A stretch of DNA of 58,902 nucleotides from an uncultured Eubacterium sp. (GTDB taxonomy: Bacteria; Bacillota; Clostridia; Lachnospirales; Lachnospiraceae): contig CANDMI010000015.1 of assembly GCA_947385775.1 (NCBI GenBank), forward strand, positions 1-58,902. The letters are read 5' to 3'. The notes beneath the pieces were generated by a model that searched no databases, was not told the origin of the DNA, and was given only the letters and a program-made list of their open reading frames with translations. This document shows positions 35,649-44,884 of the stretch, in pieces; position 1 is the first letter of the stretch, and each line of letters starts with the position of its first letter. A program made the position numbers and the translations under genes.

Positions 35649-36346
35649 AGCTGATGAAATTGGAATGGAAGAAAAACAATATCGCAAAGTATATCCGCAT
35701 CGCGGTTGTTTTAACGGCCTGCCTTTGCCTGTTTACGTTCGCCCTCGCTTTTTTGGAAATCGCAAATGACCCGGACGGGACGTTAGACGCGGCGCCTGGG
35801 ATGGATGCGATTTCCGCCCCGATAGAGCTGTTTACAGGCATGGCGTACCTTATTTTTACAAGCGTCATGCTGGCGTCCTTTATCGTGAGCGCTTATAAAA
35901 ATAAAACGATGAACCTGATGTTTACCTATCCGGTGAAACGCCAGAAAATTCTGGCGTCCCAAATGCTGGCGGTGTGGATTTTTAACTTCGCCGCATTGGT
36001 CGCAGCAAAGCTGGCGGTCTATTTATGCATATTTGCAGGCTCAAAGTATATGCAGCCCTCCTTTGCGATTGACTTTGACATGGGCAGCGCGGCCTTTTAT
36101 ATCCAGTTGTTTTTAAAATCTTTTGTAACTGTCAGCATGGGTTTTATAGCTTTATTTGTGGGAATGGCGTTTAAATCTTCCAAAGCGGCGATCATCACTT
36201 CGTTTTTACTGATTTTTTTGACACAGGCAAATGTAGGCGATCTTACACTAGCGGATAACGCGGTGTTTCCGCTTGCGCTTACGGGGGCGTCCTTTGGATT
36301 TGCGGCGTTGTCGGTTTATAATGTGGAAAATAAAGATCTGTTATAA
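35642..36346 (+). CDS. ABC-2 type permease, BcrB-like
   Basis: This protein has 234 residues with six hydrophobic segments. It begins MLKLMKLEWKKNNIAKY, the typical start of lantibiotic-immunity permeases. The start at 35642 overlaps the ATPase stop by seven bases and has GGGGAGGGG upstream; earlier in-frame starts lie inside the ATPase gene. It is the membrane partner of the preceding ATPase. Confidence 0.86.
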   Translation: MLKLMKLEWKKNNIAKYIRIAVVLTACLCLFTFALAFLEIANDPDGTLDAAPGMDAISAPIELFTGMAYLIFTSVMLASFIVSAYKNKTMNLMFTYPVKRQKILASQMLAVWIFNFAALVAAKLAVYLCIFAGSKYMQPSFAIDFDMGSAAFYIQLFLKSFVTVSMGFIALFVGMAFKSSKAAIITSFLLIFLTQANVGDLTLADNAVFPLALTGASFGFAALSVYNVENKDLL

Positions 36347-36445
36347 TTTTTGCGAAACGGGCATCCGGCTCATCGAAAAGCGGTTTTCAATGGCCGGATG
36401 CGTAACCGTTAAAAGATTATTACACGTAAATCGCTGTGCTTTAAT

Positions 36446-36970
36446 TTATATCTCGATTTTATAAATATCCGCAGTCTCATTTTCAAAACGGAAACTGCGC
36501 TCATACACACCGCCGTTTTTCTGTATGACTTTGATCGAGGCGGTATTTTCCTTTTCAACGGATATATGGAGCGCATTCATTCCCGCTTCTTTCGCAACCT
36601 GTAAAAGTTGATGTAACATTTGGGTTGCATATCCCTTTTTTCGCTCCGATGGGCGGACGCTGTAACCGCAATTTCCAAGGTCTTTTAAAAATTCATTCAG
36701 AGTATGCCTTAAATCAATGATTCCGATGATTTTATCGTCGCTTTTTCGGATTGCAAAGAAAGTATCTGTCACCACCCAGTTTTCATTTACCGTTTTTGGA
36801 TCGGTGTTTTTTGTTACGGCAGACAGCCATTCTTCATAGCTTTCCGTCTTGTCAAAAAGCTCGCTTCCGTAGATAGTCCTTTCTCCATGCTGGAAATGCT
36901 CCTTTCGGTAGCAAAGCGCTTCTTCTTTTTGTTTTAAAGTGGGCCGTATTAAAACGATATCATTTTTCAT
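36446..36970 (-). CDS. GNAT-family N-acetyltransferase
   Basis: This protein has 174 residues. The coenzyme A binding segment is SVRPSERKKGYATQML, followed by LHISVEKENTASIKVIQKNGG. It resembles RimJ/RimL-like and antibiotic-type acetyltransferases. It is read leftward and overlaps the end of the upstream TetR gene by 11 bases, so the two form one operon. The substrate is unknown. Confidence 0.87.
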   Translation of the reverse strand: MKNDIVLIRPTLKQKEEALCYRKEHFQHGERTIYGSELFDKTESYEEWLSAVTKNTDPKTVNENWVVTDTFFAIRKSDDKIIGIIDLRHTLNEFLKDLGNCGYSVRPSERKKGYATQMLHQLLQVAKEAGMNALHISVEKENTASIKVIQKNGGVYERSFRFENETADIYKIEI

Positions 36971-37559
36971 GAGAATCCTCCTTTGGCAATAAAAGCCTTT
37001 TTATTTCCTGTACAATCTGGGCGGGAATGTCAGGCCCGATCTTCATCAGCCTGCTGTACATCCGCACTCCCTGGTATGCAAATACGATTACGTTGAAAAC
37101 AGCCTCCGGATTTACGGGGCTAAATTCTTTCGTGCGGATTCCATAGTTGATCAGCGCTTCCCATGTGGATTTTGAAATTTCATACTGATTTTTCACACAA
37201 TTCTCTTCTTTGGAAATCCCGGGATTGCTGTAAAATTCGTAAATGGCAAGGCTGATGGAATTTTCGCGGTCTGTCATTTCGCTTTCGTATCTGGAAAGAA
37301 TTTCATCCAAGATCACAGCAGCCGGAACGCGCTGGTTGATTTTTGCCAATACTTCATTTTTTTGTGTATCGGAAAAAGCGTTTACGATTTCCAAAAAAAT
37401 CTGCTCCACGCTTTCGTAATGCCGATACAGCCCACCGCGGCTTAGCCCGGTACGTTCGCAGAGATCTTTCATCGTGACTTCTTTAAATCCTTTTTCCGCA
37501 AACAGTTGATATGCTTTTTCACGGATGTCCTGTTTTGTCTTTTCTCCTTTCAAACTCAT
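36960..37559 (-). CDS. TetR-family repressor
   Basis: This protein has 199 residues. The helix-turn-helix lies at about 8-52 (AYQLFAEKGFKEVTMKDLCERTGLSRGGLYRHY), followed by an all-helical ligand domain. It is transcribed with the acetyltransferase. Two operator-like palindromes lie just upstream of its start, which points to autoregulation. Confidence 0.9.
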   Translation of the reverse strand: MSLKGEKTKQDIREKAYQLFAEKGFKEVTMKDLCERTGLSRGGLYRHYESVEQIFLEIVNAFSDTQKNEVLAKINQRVPAAVILDEILSRYESEMTDRENSISLAIYEFYSNPGISKEENCVKNQYEISKSTWEALINYGIRTKEFSPVNPEAVFNVIVFAYQGVRMYSRLMKIGPDIPAQIVQEIKRLLLPKEDSHEK

Positions 37560-37577
37560 ATGGTCACCTCTTTCTTT

Positions 37578-37618
37578 GCGACAATTGTGTCACTTTTATT
37601 ATGCGACATTTCTGTCGC
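37578..37618. promoter_or_regulatory. Two operator palindromes upstream of the TetR gene
   Basis: GCGACATTTCTGTCGC at 37603-37618 is a perfect six-base inverted repeat with a four-base centre. GCGACAATTGTGTCAC at 37578-37593 is a close second copy 25 bases away. The pair lies where the tetR promoter should be and is a likely self-repression site. Confidence 0.7.
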
Positions 37619-37706
37619 TTTGTCAAGGGTGGATGGAAGATCGATTGAATTTCATGCAAAAAGATGGTATGATAAATATGACGAAATGAGGAAAGGGGCA
37701 GCCAAT

Positions 37707-38729
37707 ATGGGAAATATTTATGACGGTGTATTTCGGACGATCTTAAATGACTGTCGGAAGCTGGTGATTCCCGTGATTAACGAGGTTTTCGGGGAAACGT
37801 ATACAGGGGAGGAAGAAATCCGTTTTTTTCCCAACGAACATTTTTTAGATCAGCAGGACGGGGCGGATAAGGAACGGATAACGGACACAAATTTTACGGT
37901 TTTTGGAAAGGAGCCAAAGAAATACCATGTTGAATGCGAGAGCAGTCTGCCGGACGGGAAGATCATGGTAAGGCTTTTTGAATATGACGCACAGATTGCG
38001 CTTGACGAGGGGGAAGTAACAGAGGAAACACTGACGGTAACATTTCCCAATACGGCGGTCTTATATCTTAGGAATTACAATAAGACGCCAGATAAAATGA
38101 AGTACGTTATCGTTACGCCGGGCGGGAAGGTCCAGTATGATGTGCCGGTTATGAAAGTGCAGAAATATTCGCTGGATGATATCTTTGAAAAACGCCTGCT
38201 GATGCTTATTCCGTTTTATATTTTTTCACATGAGAAAAGTTTTCCGGAGTATAACAGCGATGAAGAGAAGCTGGAAGGTTTAAAGGCGGAGTATCAGAAA
38301 ATTTTAGAAAAGCTGGACGAACTGGAAAGGCGGGGTGTGATCGGGGCGTTTGACAAGAGGACGATCGTGGAGCTTTCCGGCGACGTGGTGGAAGAGCTTG
38401 CAAAAAAGTATGAAAATGTACAGAAAGGCGTAGGTGGTTTGATGAGAGGAGAATTGATAGAAACAAGCGCAAGAACGATTTTAAATCAGGGAATAAGCCG
38501 GGGAAGAAGCTTGGGGATAAGGCAAGGGATAAGGCAAGGAATAAGTCAGGGAATAAGTCAGGGAATAAGTCAGGGAATAAGTCAGGGGATTACTCAGAAT
38601 CAACAGGAAACGGCGCTTAGAATGTTGAAAAGAGGAAAAATGACGATGGAAGAAATTGCGGAAGACACGGGCCTTAGCGCTGCGGAAGTAAGACAGCTTG
38701 CGGATGATTCAGGCGTCATCCTAAAATAA
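37707..38729 (+). CDS. Rpn-like PD-(D/E)XK nuclease/transposase-related protein with tandem-repeat linker
   Basis: This protein has 340 residues. It starts MGNIYDGVFRTI, carries a nuclease-like core around residues 40-75 (TDTNFTVFG, YHVECESS), and ends in a helix-turn-helix-like tail (TMEEIAEDTGLSAAEVRQL). A linker encodes GIRQ/GISQ repeated about seven times from 12-base DNA units at about 38513-38596. Rpn proteins promote recombination. The start at 37707 has GGAAAGGGG upstream; an ATG 21 bases earlier is possible. Confidence 0.75.
   Translation: MGNIYDGVFRTILNDCRKLVIPVINEVFGETYTGEEEIRFFPNEHFLDQQDGADKERITDTNFTVFGKEPKKYHVECESSLPDGKIMVRLFEYDAQIALDEGEVTEETLTVTFPNTAVLYLRNYNKTPDKMKYVIVTPGGKVQYDVPVMKVQKYSLDDIFEKRLLMLIPFYIFSHEKSFPEYNSDEEKLEGLKAEYQKILEKLDELERRGVIGAFDKRTIVELSGDVVEELAKKYENVQKGVGGLMRGELIETSARTILNQGISRGRSLGIRQGIRQGISQGISQGISQGISQGITQNQQETALRMLKRGKMTMEEIAEDTGLSAAEVRQLADDSGVILK
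38513..38596 (+). repeat. 12-bp tandem repeat inside the Rpn-like gene
   Basis: About seven units of GGAATAAGTCAG and GGGATAAGGCAA occur in a row. The four central units are almost identical. Unit number should vary by slippage without a frameshift because the unit is 12 bases. Confidence 0.8.
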
Positions 38730-39060
38730 TAACGTAAAGGCATCTGAATGTTTACAAAATGTAATCTTTTTAGCTCCACAAGGAAAATGATTTGGAATGA
38801 ATTGTTTTTATTCGCAAAGGCGCCTGCGGCGCTTTCCCGCTGCTGACGCAGCTAACTTTGCTCATAATCGGGAGCTCTCTTAGCCGATATAATCAGCCGA
38901 AAATTCGTGCGAGCACGATTTTTGGCTGTTCACATCGGCTGGCTGAACGGTTACGATTTTTCAATATTGTATTTAAATTATGGTGGACTTTAAAGCTTGG
39001 ATGTATTATAATAACAAATGGTTTTTTGGCGGATTTTGGCAGGAGAGACAGGGAGAGGGT
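38730..39060. promoter_or_regulatory. Region before the surface-modification operon with a long imperfect palindrome
   Basis: At 38882-38940, CAGCCGAAAATTCGTGC pairs with GCACGATTTTTGGCTG, and the outer AGCCGAT pairs with ATCGGCT, giving a long stem with a two-base loop. No classic T tract follows. It may end the upstream transcript or control the next operon. A promoter could not be placed with confidence. Confidence 0.45.
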
Positions 39061-40155
39061 ATGAAAAAAATAAGGATCGGCGGGTATATTTTGCTGCTGG
39101 TTGCGGTGGTTATTGGGGCGGTTGGATTTTCGAAAAATGAGTGCCAGGCCAAGCCGCGGCATCAGTTCGTGGAAACGGATGCGCCGTTTGAAGAACAGGA
39201 AAAAGAGCCAAACTTAAAGCTGAACCGGGAAAGTTTAAGATTAAAAGTCGGCAAAGAAAAAAAGCTTAAAGCATACAACGCTTTTCGGAAAGTGAAATGG
39301 GAATCCTCCAATACGGAAATTGCCACAGTCTCGCAAACAGGAAAAGTAACGGGCAAAAAATATGGAACCGTCACAGTGCGGGCGATATCTGGAAATCAAA
39401 AGGCAGAGTGTAAAGTAACGGTTTACGTTTCGAAAAAACGGGTAAACCAATGGTTAGAGAAAAACGGGCGTTGTTATTATTATGGGAAATATGGACAAAA
39501 AGTAACGGGAAGGAAAGAGCTTGGCGGAAAAACCTATTATTTTGACAAGGAAGGGCGGCAGCGCACGGGCTGGCTGAATATCGGGGAAGATTATTTTTTT
39601 TACAATATTGCAAAAGGGGCGGATGGTTATCTGGTCACAAATGAGATCATAAACCAGATAGAGATTGACGCGTCTGGAAAAGCGAAAGTGGAAGGAAGCG
39701 GTCAGACAAGGGCGTATATTTTGGCGCGCTGCAACCATATCCTGTTTGAAAACACGGATTGGACGATGACAAGGAGCGAGGCTTTGAAAAAATTGTTTGT
39801 TGGCTTTGCCCAGGGAAAAAGCATTGTTTATAAAAATATCGGCGGCTTTAAAAATCAGGACGGCTGGCCGGAAGCGTATGCGATGGTCTATTTAAAGCAC
39901 GGGTATGGCGACTGTTATACGGTGGGATGCGTTTATGCGTATCTTGCGGCGGCTTTAGGCTGTAAGGAGGTTTACACCCAGTCGTCAGGCGGACATGGCT
40001 GGTGCAGCATTGAGGGAAAATATTATGATCCAAACTGGGCGTTTTGGGGGACTGAAAATATAGATGATGGGTTTGCGGCGCCAGAGGAGTTAAGCGGCAG
40101 GGGCGGCAGGCCGAACTGGAAAAGCGCGGCGGCGTATTCCGCTAAAATAAGCTAA
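39061..40155 (+). CDS. Secreted wall-associated protein with Ig-like and transglutaminase-like domains
   Basis: This protein has 364 residues. An N-terminal hydrophobic signal (about 7-24) is followed by a BIG2-type Ig fold (about 55-135, LKVGKEKKLKA, then GTVTVRAISG). Wall-binding-like repeats come next (about 145-195, RCYYYGKYGQK, KTYYFDKEGRQRTGW). A papain/transglutaminase-like domain closes it, with Cys285 in YGDCYT, His312 in GGHGW and Asp323 in YYDPN. All three catalytic positions are present. It starts the operon that continues with the Dlt-like genes after 30 bases. It may crosslink or cut cell-surface peptide. Confidence 0.85.
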   Translation: MKKIRIGGYILLLVAVVIGAVGFSKNECQAKPRHQFVETDAPFEEQEKEPNLKLNRESLRLKVGKEKKLKAYNAFRKVKWESSNTEIATVSQTGKVTGKKYGTVTVRAISGNQKAECKVTVYVSKKRVNQWLEKNGRCYYYGKYGQKVTGRKELGGKTYYFDKEGRQRTGWLNIGEDYFFYNIAKGADGYLVTNEIINQIEIDASGKAKVEGSGQTRAYILARCNHILFENTDWTMTRSEALKKLFVGFAQGKSIVYKNIGGFKNQDGWPEAYAMVYLKHGYGDCYTVGCVYAYLAAALGCKEVYTQSSGGHGWCSIEGKYYDPNWAFWGTENIDDGFAAPEELSGRGGRPNWKSAAAYSAKIS

Positions 40156-40185
40156 ATTTGCGGATGTTTGATCTGGAGACACACT

Positions 40186-41718
40186 ATGAAAAAGAATGTA
40201 CTGGAATATCTTGAGGAAGCGGTAAAGCGTTTTCCTGATAAAAAAGCGTTTTGCGATGAAAAAGAGCAGCTAAGCTTTTTCGAACTGTACCATCAGGCAA
40301 GAAGCGTCGGGAGCGCGCTGATAAACCGGGGGATTACAAAAAAGCCTGTGCTTATTTTTATGGAAAAAAGCCCGAGCGCGATCATGGCTTTTTTGGGGGC
40401 GGCATACGCGGGGTGCTTTTATGTGCCCATAGATGAAGAGATGCCGTATAAAAGAATCCGACTTATTATGGAAAACACAAAGGCGGAGATTTTAATCTGC
40501 GATGAGCGTACGATAGAGAATGTCGAAAAATTTGCGTTTGAAAAAGAGGTATGTCTTTGCTCGAAACTCATACAGGAGGCAGAAGATGATAAGGCGCTGC
40601 GCGCGGTGCGAAACGCGCAGCTTGACACAGACCTTTTGTATGTGCTTTTCACATCCGGTTCCACGGGCGTGCCAAAGGGGGTCGCCGGGCATCACAGGGG
40701 CGTGCTGGATTATATTGACCAGTTGTCGGATGTGATGGGATTTGATGAAAATACTGTGTTTGGAAACCAGACGCCGTTTTATTTTGACGCGTCTATGAAG
40801 GAAATTTATGGGACGCTAAAATGCGCCGCGACTGCTTGGATCATTCCAAGAAAGCATTTTTTGCTGATCGCTGGAATGGTGGAGTATCTGAACGCGCATC
40901 GGATCAATACGATCTGCTGGGTGGTGTCCGCGCTGACGATGCTGTCGTCCTTTGGGGCGTTTGAAGAAGAAAAGCCAGAGTATCTTCATACGATCGGCTT
41001 TGGCGGGGAAGTGTTTCCGGTCAGCCAGTTTGAAATCTGGAGACAAACGTTTCCGGAAGCGAAATTTGTAAACCTGTACGGGCCTACGGAAGCGACTGGA
41101 GTCAGCGCCTATTATATAGTGAAGCGAAGTTTTTGCGAGGGGGAGTCGATCCCGATCGGGCGGACGTTTGACAATACAGAGATTTTTTTGCGAAAGGAAG
41201 ATGGGACGTTAGCGGGCAGGGGCGAATGCGGGGAAATATACATACGCGGCACAGGCGTAACGTACGGATATTACAACGACCCGGAAAGGACAAGGGAAGC
41301 CTTTGTGCAAAACCCGTTACAGGACGCTTATCCGGAAACCGTCTATAAAACCGGAGATATCGCAAAATATAATGAGGATGGCGAGCTTGTGTTTGTCTCA
41401 AGAAAGGATCACCAGATCAAACATATGGGACACCGGGTAGAGCTTGGGGAGATCGAGGCAAACGCTGCGCTGGTTGAGGGAGTTTTAACCTGCGGCTGCG
41501 TCTATGCGAAGGATGACGGAAAGATCGTTCTTTTTTATGCGGGCAGCATAGACAAACGGGCGTTTACGATCGCGTTAAAAAAAGCGCTTCCAAAATATAT
41601 GGTTCCAAACTTCATGCAAAAGCTGGACCGGCTGCCTGTGACCGCCACAGGAAAGCTGGATCGTCTCGCGATGCTTGAAATATACAAAAGAGAAAGGGAA
41701 AGGAATAAAAAAGCTTAG
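40186..41718 (+). CDS. DltA-like adenylate-forming ligase
   Basis: This protein has 510 residues. The AMP-binding motif is LFTSGSTGVPKGV, with YGPTEAT and TGDIAKY further on and the late catalytic lysine in TATGKLDR. The length and start resemble D-alanine-carrier protein ligase (DltA), which activates D-alanine and loads it on a carrier protein. The partner carrier lies ten bases downstream. The substrate could also be another amino or hydroxy acid. Confidence 0.85.
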   Translation: MKKNVLEYLEEAVKRFPDKKAFCDEKEQLSFFELYHQARSVGSALINRGITKKPVLIFMEKSPSAIMAFLGAAYAGCFYVPIDEEMPYKRIRLIMENTKAEILICDERTIENVEKFAFEKEVCLCSKLIQEAEDDKALRAVRNAQLDTDLLYVLFTSGSTGVPKGVAGHHRGVLDYIDQLSDVMGFDENTVFGNQTPFYFDASMKEIYGTLKCAATAWIIPRKHFLLIAGMVEYLNAHRINTICWVVSALTMLSSFGAFEEEKPEYLHTIGFGGEVFPVSQFEIWRQTFPEAKFVNLYGPTEATGVSAYYIVKRSFCEGESIPIGRTFDNTEIFLRKEDGTLAGRGECGEIYIRGTGVTYGYYNDPERTREAFVQNPLQDAYPETVYKTGDIAKYNEDGELVFVSRKDHQIKHMGHRVELGEIEANAALVEGVLTCGCVYAKDDGKIVLFYAGSIDKRAFTIALKKALPKYMVPNFMQKLDRLPVTATGKLDRLAMLEIYKRERERNKKA

Positions 41719-41728
41719 GAGAAAAAAG

Positions 41729-41965
41729 ATGGAAATACGGGATACGATCTTAAACATTTTAAAAGAGATGCATGCGGATATAGACTTTGAAACGGAAACG
41801 TCGTTAGTGGGCGACCAGCTTTTAGATTCGTTTGACCTTGTGTCGCTGGTGACGGAGCTTTCCGATGCGTTTGACGTAAAAATTACGGCAAAGGATTTCA
41901 TACAGGAAAATTTTGATTCTCTTGAGAGGCTTACGAAGCTCATAGAGCGTTTGTTGGAGGACTAG
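41729..41965 (+). CDS. DltC-like carrier protein
   Basis: This protein has 78 residues of four-helix acyl carrier type. Ser34 in LLDSFDLVSLV is the phosphopantetheine site. The start at 41729 follows the ligase by ten bases and has TAGGAG upstream. It receives the activated acid from the ligase and hands it to the membrane acyltransferase encoded next. Confidence 0.87.
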   Translation: MEIRDTILNILKEMHADIDFETETSLVGDQLLDSFDLVSLVTELSDAFDVKITAKDFIQENFDSLERLTKLIERLLED

Positions 41966-41971
41966 GCGGCT

Positions 41972-43567
41972 TTGTATTTTACATCCTATGAGTTTTTGCT
42001 GTTTTTATCCGTATGCATCATCTTGTATTATACGATTCCCAAAAAGCTGCAATGGGGATTTTTGCTGGTCGCAAGCTACGTCTTTTATTTTCGGAATGGG
42101 AGCTTTTATCCGCTGTTTTTAATTGCCGCGTCCGTCGTTACGTATGTGGCGGCGATCGCGGTGGAGGATAAAAGAAACGCGGATTCATTATGGCTTAAGG
42201 AGCATAAAGAGGAGCTGGATTTAAATGATAAAAAAGTGTTTAAAGAAAAGTCCCGCAGAGTGGTAAAGCGCCGTATGCTTGCGGGGATGCTTATCTGTCT
42301 TGCGATATTGGGCGTTTTTAAATACAGCAACTTTGTCATCGATAATGTAAACGGCTTGATGCAGGCTGTTTCCAGTGGAAAGAGGATCGCGGCTTTGGAT
42401 CTGATGCTGCCCCTTGGGATATCCTTTTATACGTTTCAGTCTCTTGGCTATCTGTTTGACGTTTATTTTGAAAAGATCCAGGCGGAAAGAAATCTATGGA
42501 AACATATGCTGTTTGTCTCATTTTTCCCGCAGCTGATACAGGGGCCGATCAGCAGGCATTCGGATGTTGCAGGCAGTATGTTTGCGGAGCATGCGTTTGA
42601 CGCAAAAAAGCTTTCGTTTGGCTTAGAGCGGATGCTGTGGGGCTTTTTTAAAAAACTTGTCGTGGCGGATACGCTTGCGCCCGCGGTCGTTAGCATTTCC
42701 GGCGATCCGGATTATTATTTTGGGGCGTGGGTGTTTGTGGGCATCGTGCTTTACGCCATACAGCTTTATGCGGATTTTTCGGGCGGGATCGACATTACGA
42801 TAGGCATTGCGGAAGTCTTTGGCATTCATTTGCCGGAAAATTTCATGCGCCCGTTTTTTTCCACGAATATCGCGGAATTTTGGAGACGATGGCATATCAC
42901 CATGGGAACCTGGTTTCGGGATTACATATTTTATCCACTGAGCATTTCGGGTTTTCTAAACCGCGTTACCAAAAAGTGTGTGAAACGTTTTGGAAAGAAT
43001 ATCGGCAGGCGGATCCCGGTTTATATCGCCACGATGGTCACCTGGCTTGCAACGGGCATATGGCATGGGGCAAGCTGGAATTTTGTCCTGTGGGGCGCGT
43101 TAAACGGCGTTGTGATCTTGCTGTCTCAGGAGTGCAGGCCGCTTTATGAAAGGTTTCACAAAAGATTTCCGAGACTGGGAAAGACGAAAGGCTATCTGGC
43201 GTTTCAGATGATAAGGACTTTTTTCCTGCTTGGCGCGCTTCGGATGCTGGACTGCTACAGGGACGCGGCCGCAACGTTTCGGATGTTTGTAAGCATGTTC
43301 CGGGATTTTAAACTTAGCGCGCTGACAGCGGAGGAATGGACCGGGCTTGGCATGACGGCGGCCCAGTATGTCTTTGTTTTTGCCGGATGCGCCGTAATGT
43401 TTATAGTCAGCCTGCTTGGAACGAAAGGCAGCGTGCGCGGCCAGATCGATCGATTGCCTTATGTGGCGAAAGCTGTGATTTATACCGGGCTTTTTGTCGC
43501 GGTCCTTTTATTCGGCGCTTATGGCTATGGATTTGACGCGGCGCAGTTTATTTATAATCAGTTTTAA
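41972..43567 (+). CDS. DltB-like MBOAT O-acyltransferase
   Basis: This protein has 531 residues and is strongly hydrophobic with about eleven membrane segments. The MBOAT catalytic histidine is His365 in TGIWHGASWN. The conserved FFPQLIQGPISR and WRRWHITMGTWFRDY blocks are present. MBOAT proteins of the DltB/AlgI type pass acyl groups from a carrier protein to the outside of the membrane. The start is a TTG with GGAGG upstream, overlapping the carrier protein spacing of six bases. Confidence 0.87.
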   Translation: MYFTSYEFLLFLSVCIILYYTIPKKLQWGFLLVASYVFYFRNGSFYPLFLIAASVVTYVAAIAVEDKRNADSLWLKEHKEELDLNDKKVFKEKSRRVVKRRMLAGMLICLAILGVFKYSNFVIDNVNGLMQAVSSGKRIAALDLMLPLGISFYTFQSLGYLFDVYFEKIQAERNLWKHMLFVSFFPQLIQGPISRHSDVAGSMFAEHAFDAKKLSFGLERMLWGFFKKLVVADTLAPAVVSISGDPDYYFGAWVFVGIVLYAIQLYADFSGGIDITIGIAEVFGIHLPENFMRPFFSTNIAEFWRRWHITMGTWFRDYIFYPLSISGFLNRVTKKCVKRFGKNIGRRIPVYIATMVTWLATGIWHGASWNFVLWGALNGVVILLSQECRPLYERFHKRFPRLGKTKGYLAFQMIRTFFLLGALRMLDCYRDAAATFRMFVSMFRDFKLSALTAEEWTGLGMTAAQYVFVFAGCAVMFIVSLLGTKGSVRGQIDRLPYVAKAVIYTGLFVAVLLFGAYGYGFDAAQFIYNQF

Positions 43568-43577
43568 GGAGTGGGTC

Positions 43578-44864
43578 ATGAAGTGGAAGGCATGCGTACA
43601 AAAAGCGGCAACCGCCGTACTTGTTGTTGGCCTGCTTGCCGGGCTGCAAAGGCTTGTGGCGCCAAAATATGTGGAAGACCTTATGGAAGGAGGCTTTACG
43701 GACGCATATTACCGTGAGGCGGGTGGGCATCAGGTATTGATGGTGGGCGACTGTGAGTTATATGAAAATTTTGATCCGGTGACCTTATGGGAGAAATATG
43801 GGATCGACTCTTACATCCGCGGAAATGCGCAGCAGCTTGCCTGGCAGTCTTATTACCTTTTGAAAGAAGCGCTCCGGTATGAAACGCCTAAGGCAGTGGT
43901 TTTCAATGTGCTGGAGCTTAAGTACAACGAGCCGCAGAAAGAAGAATACAACAGGCTGACAATCGACGGCATGAAATGGTCTTTTGACAAATGGAATCTC
44001 ATACGCGCGTCCATGACCAAAGGCGAAAGCATGATGGAATATATTTTTCCGATACTGCGGTACCATGCGCGCATCACGCAGCTTACAAAGGAGGATTTAA
44101 AATACTACTGGGGAAGCGATGTAAAAAATACCGTTGCCGGATATTATATGAGGACCGATGTAAGCCCTTATGAGATTGGCCAGTGGGGGGAGGAAAATTA
44201 CGTTGGAACGTATTCCGACGAACATGCGCCCCAAAAGCTTGATTTGGAAAACAAAGGACAGGCGGCGGACGGTGGTTGGTCGGCGGAAGCGGATGGAGAT
44301 GATTTGGGTGAAAATGAGTCCGAGGAAGGCTGGTCGGCGGAAGCGGATGGAGCTGCGTTGGACGAAACGGCATCGGACGCAAGCATCACCGATTTGAATG
44401 CGGGAGAGGAAAGCGGGGATAGAAAAGAAGTCGAGCCGCTTGGAGAACATGCGATGCACTACCTTGATCTGATCCGGGAATTGTGTGAAGAAAAAGGCAT
44501 CCGGCTTCTTTTGGTAAAAGCGCCCAGCGTGTCGCCTGTTTGGTATGCGAAATGGGAGGAGCAGATTACAGCATACGCAAAGCGATATAGTTTGGATTAT
44601 ATCAACTATTTAGAGCTGGTGGATGAGATCGGCATTGATTTTTCGAAAGACACTTATGACGAGGGATTGCATATGAATTACAGCGGGGCGGTTAAATGCG
44701 CGGATTATCTGGGCAGATATCTGTCAGAGCATTATAAGCTGGAAGATAAAAGAACCGATCCGCTTGCGTCAGAAAAGTGGCAAAAGAGGAAGGAAACCCA
44801 AAGCGCGATTTATAAGATTCAGCAAAGGGAACTGGAGGAAAATGGTAAGGTAATAAGTTTTTAA
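43578..44864 (+). CDS. DltD-like extracellular SGNH-fold protein with Cys in the nucleophile position
   Basis: This protein has 428 residues. An N-terminal membrane anchor (about 8-26) is followed by an SGNH-like domain. The usual GDS block reads VGDCEL, with Cys59 where serine is expected. The Asp361/His365 pair lies in YDEGLHMNYSG. A low-complexity acidic insert at about 230-285 contains a repeated WSAEADG unit. It is the last member of a ligase-carrier-MBOAT-DltD set and probably completes transfer of the acyl group at the cell surface. The ribosome site is AAGGAG. Confidence 0.8.
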   Translation: MKWKACVQKAATAVLVVGLLAGLQRLVAPKYVEDLMEGGFTDAYYREAGGHQVLMVGDCELYENFDPVTLWEKYGIDSYIRGNAQQLAWQSYYLLKEALRYETPKAVVFNVLELKYNEPQKEEYNRLTIDGMKWSFDKWNLIRASMTKGESMMEYIFPILRYHARITQLTKEDLKYYWGSDVKNTVAGYYMRTDVSPYEIGQWGEENYVGTYSDEHAPQKLDLENKGQAADGGWSAEADGDDLGENESEEGWSAEADGAALDETASDASITDLNAGEESGDRKEVEPLGEHAMHYLDLIRELCEEKGIRLLLVKAPSVSPVWYAKWEEQITAYAKRYSLDYINYLELVDEIGIDFSKDTYDEGLHMNYSGAVKCADYLGRYLSEHYKLEDKRTDPLASEKWQKRKETQSAIYKIQQRELEENGKVISF

Positions 44865-44884
44865 AAAGGAAAAGAGGAAGAAAA

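Noticed and set aside
38513-38596. CRISPR array
   Set aside because: The 12-bp units are directly adjacent with no spacers, are in frame in a protein gene, and no cas genes occur.
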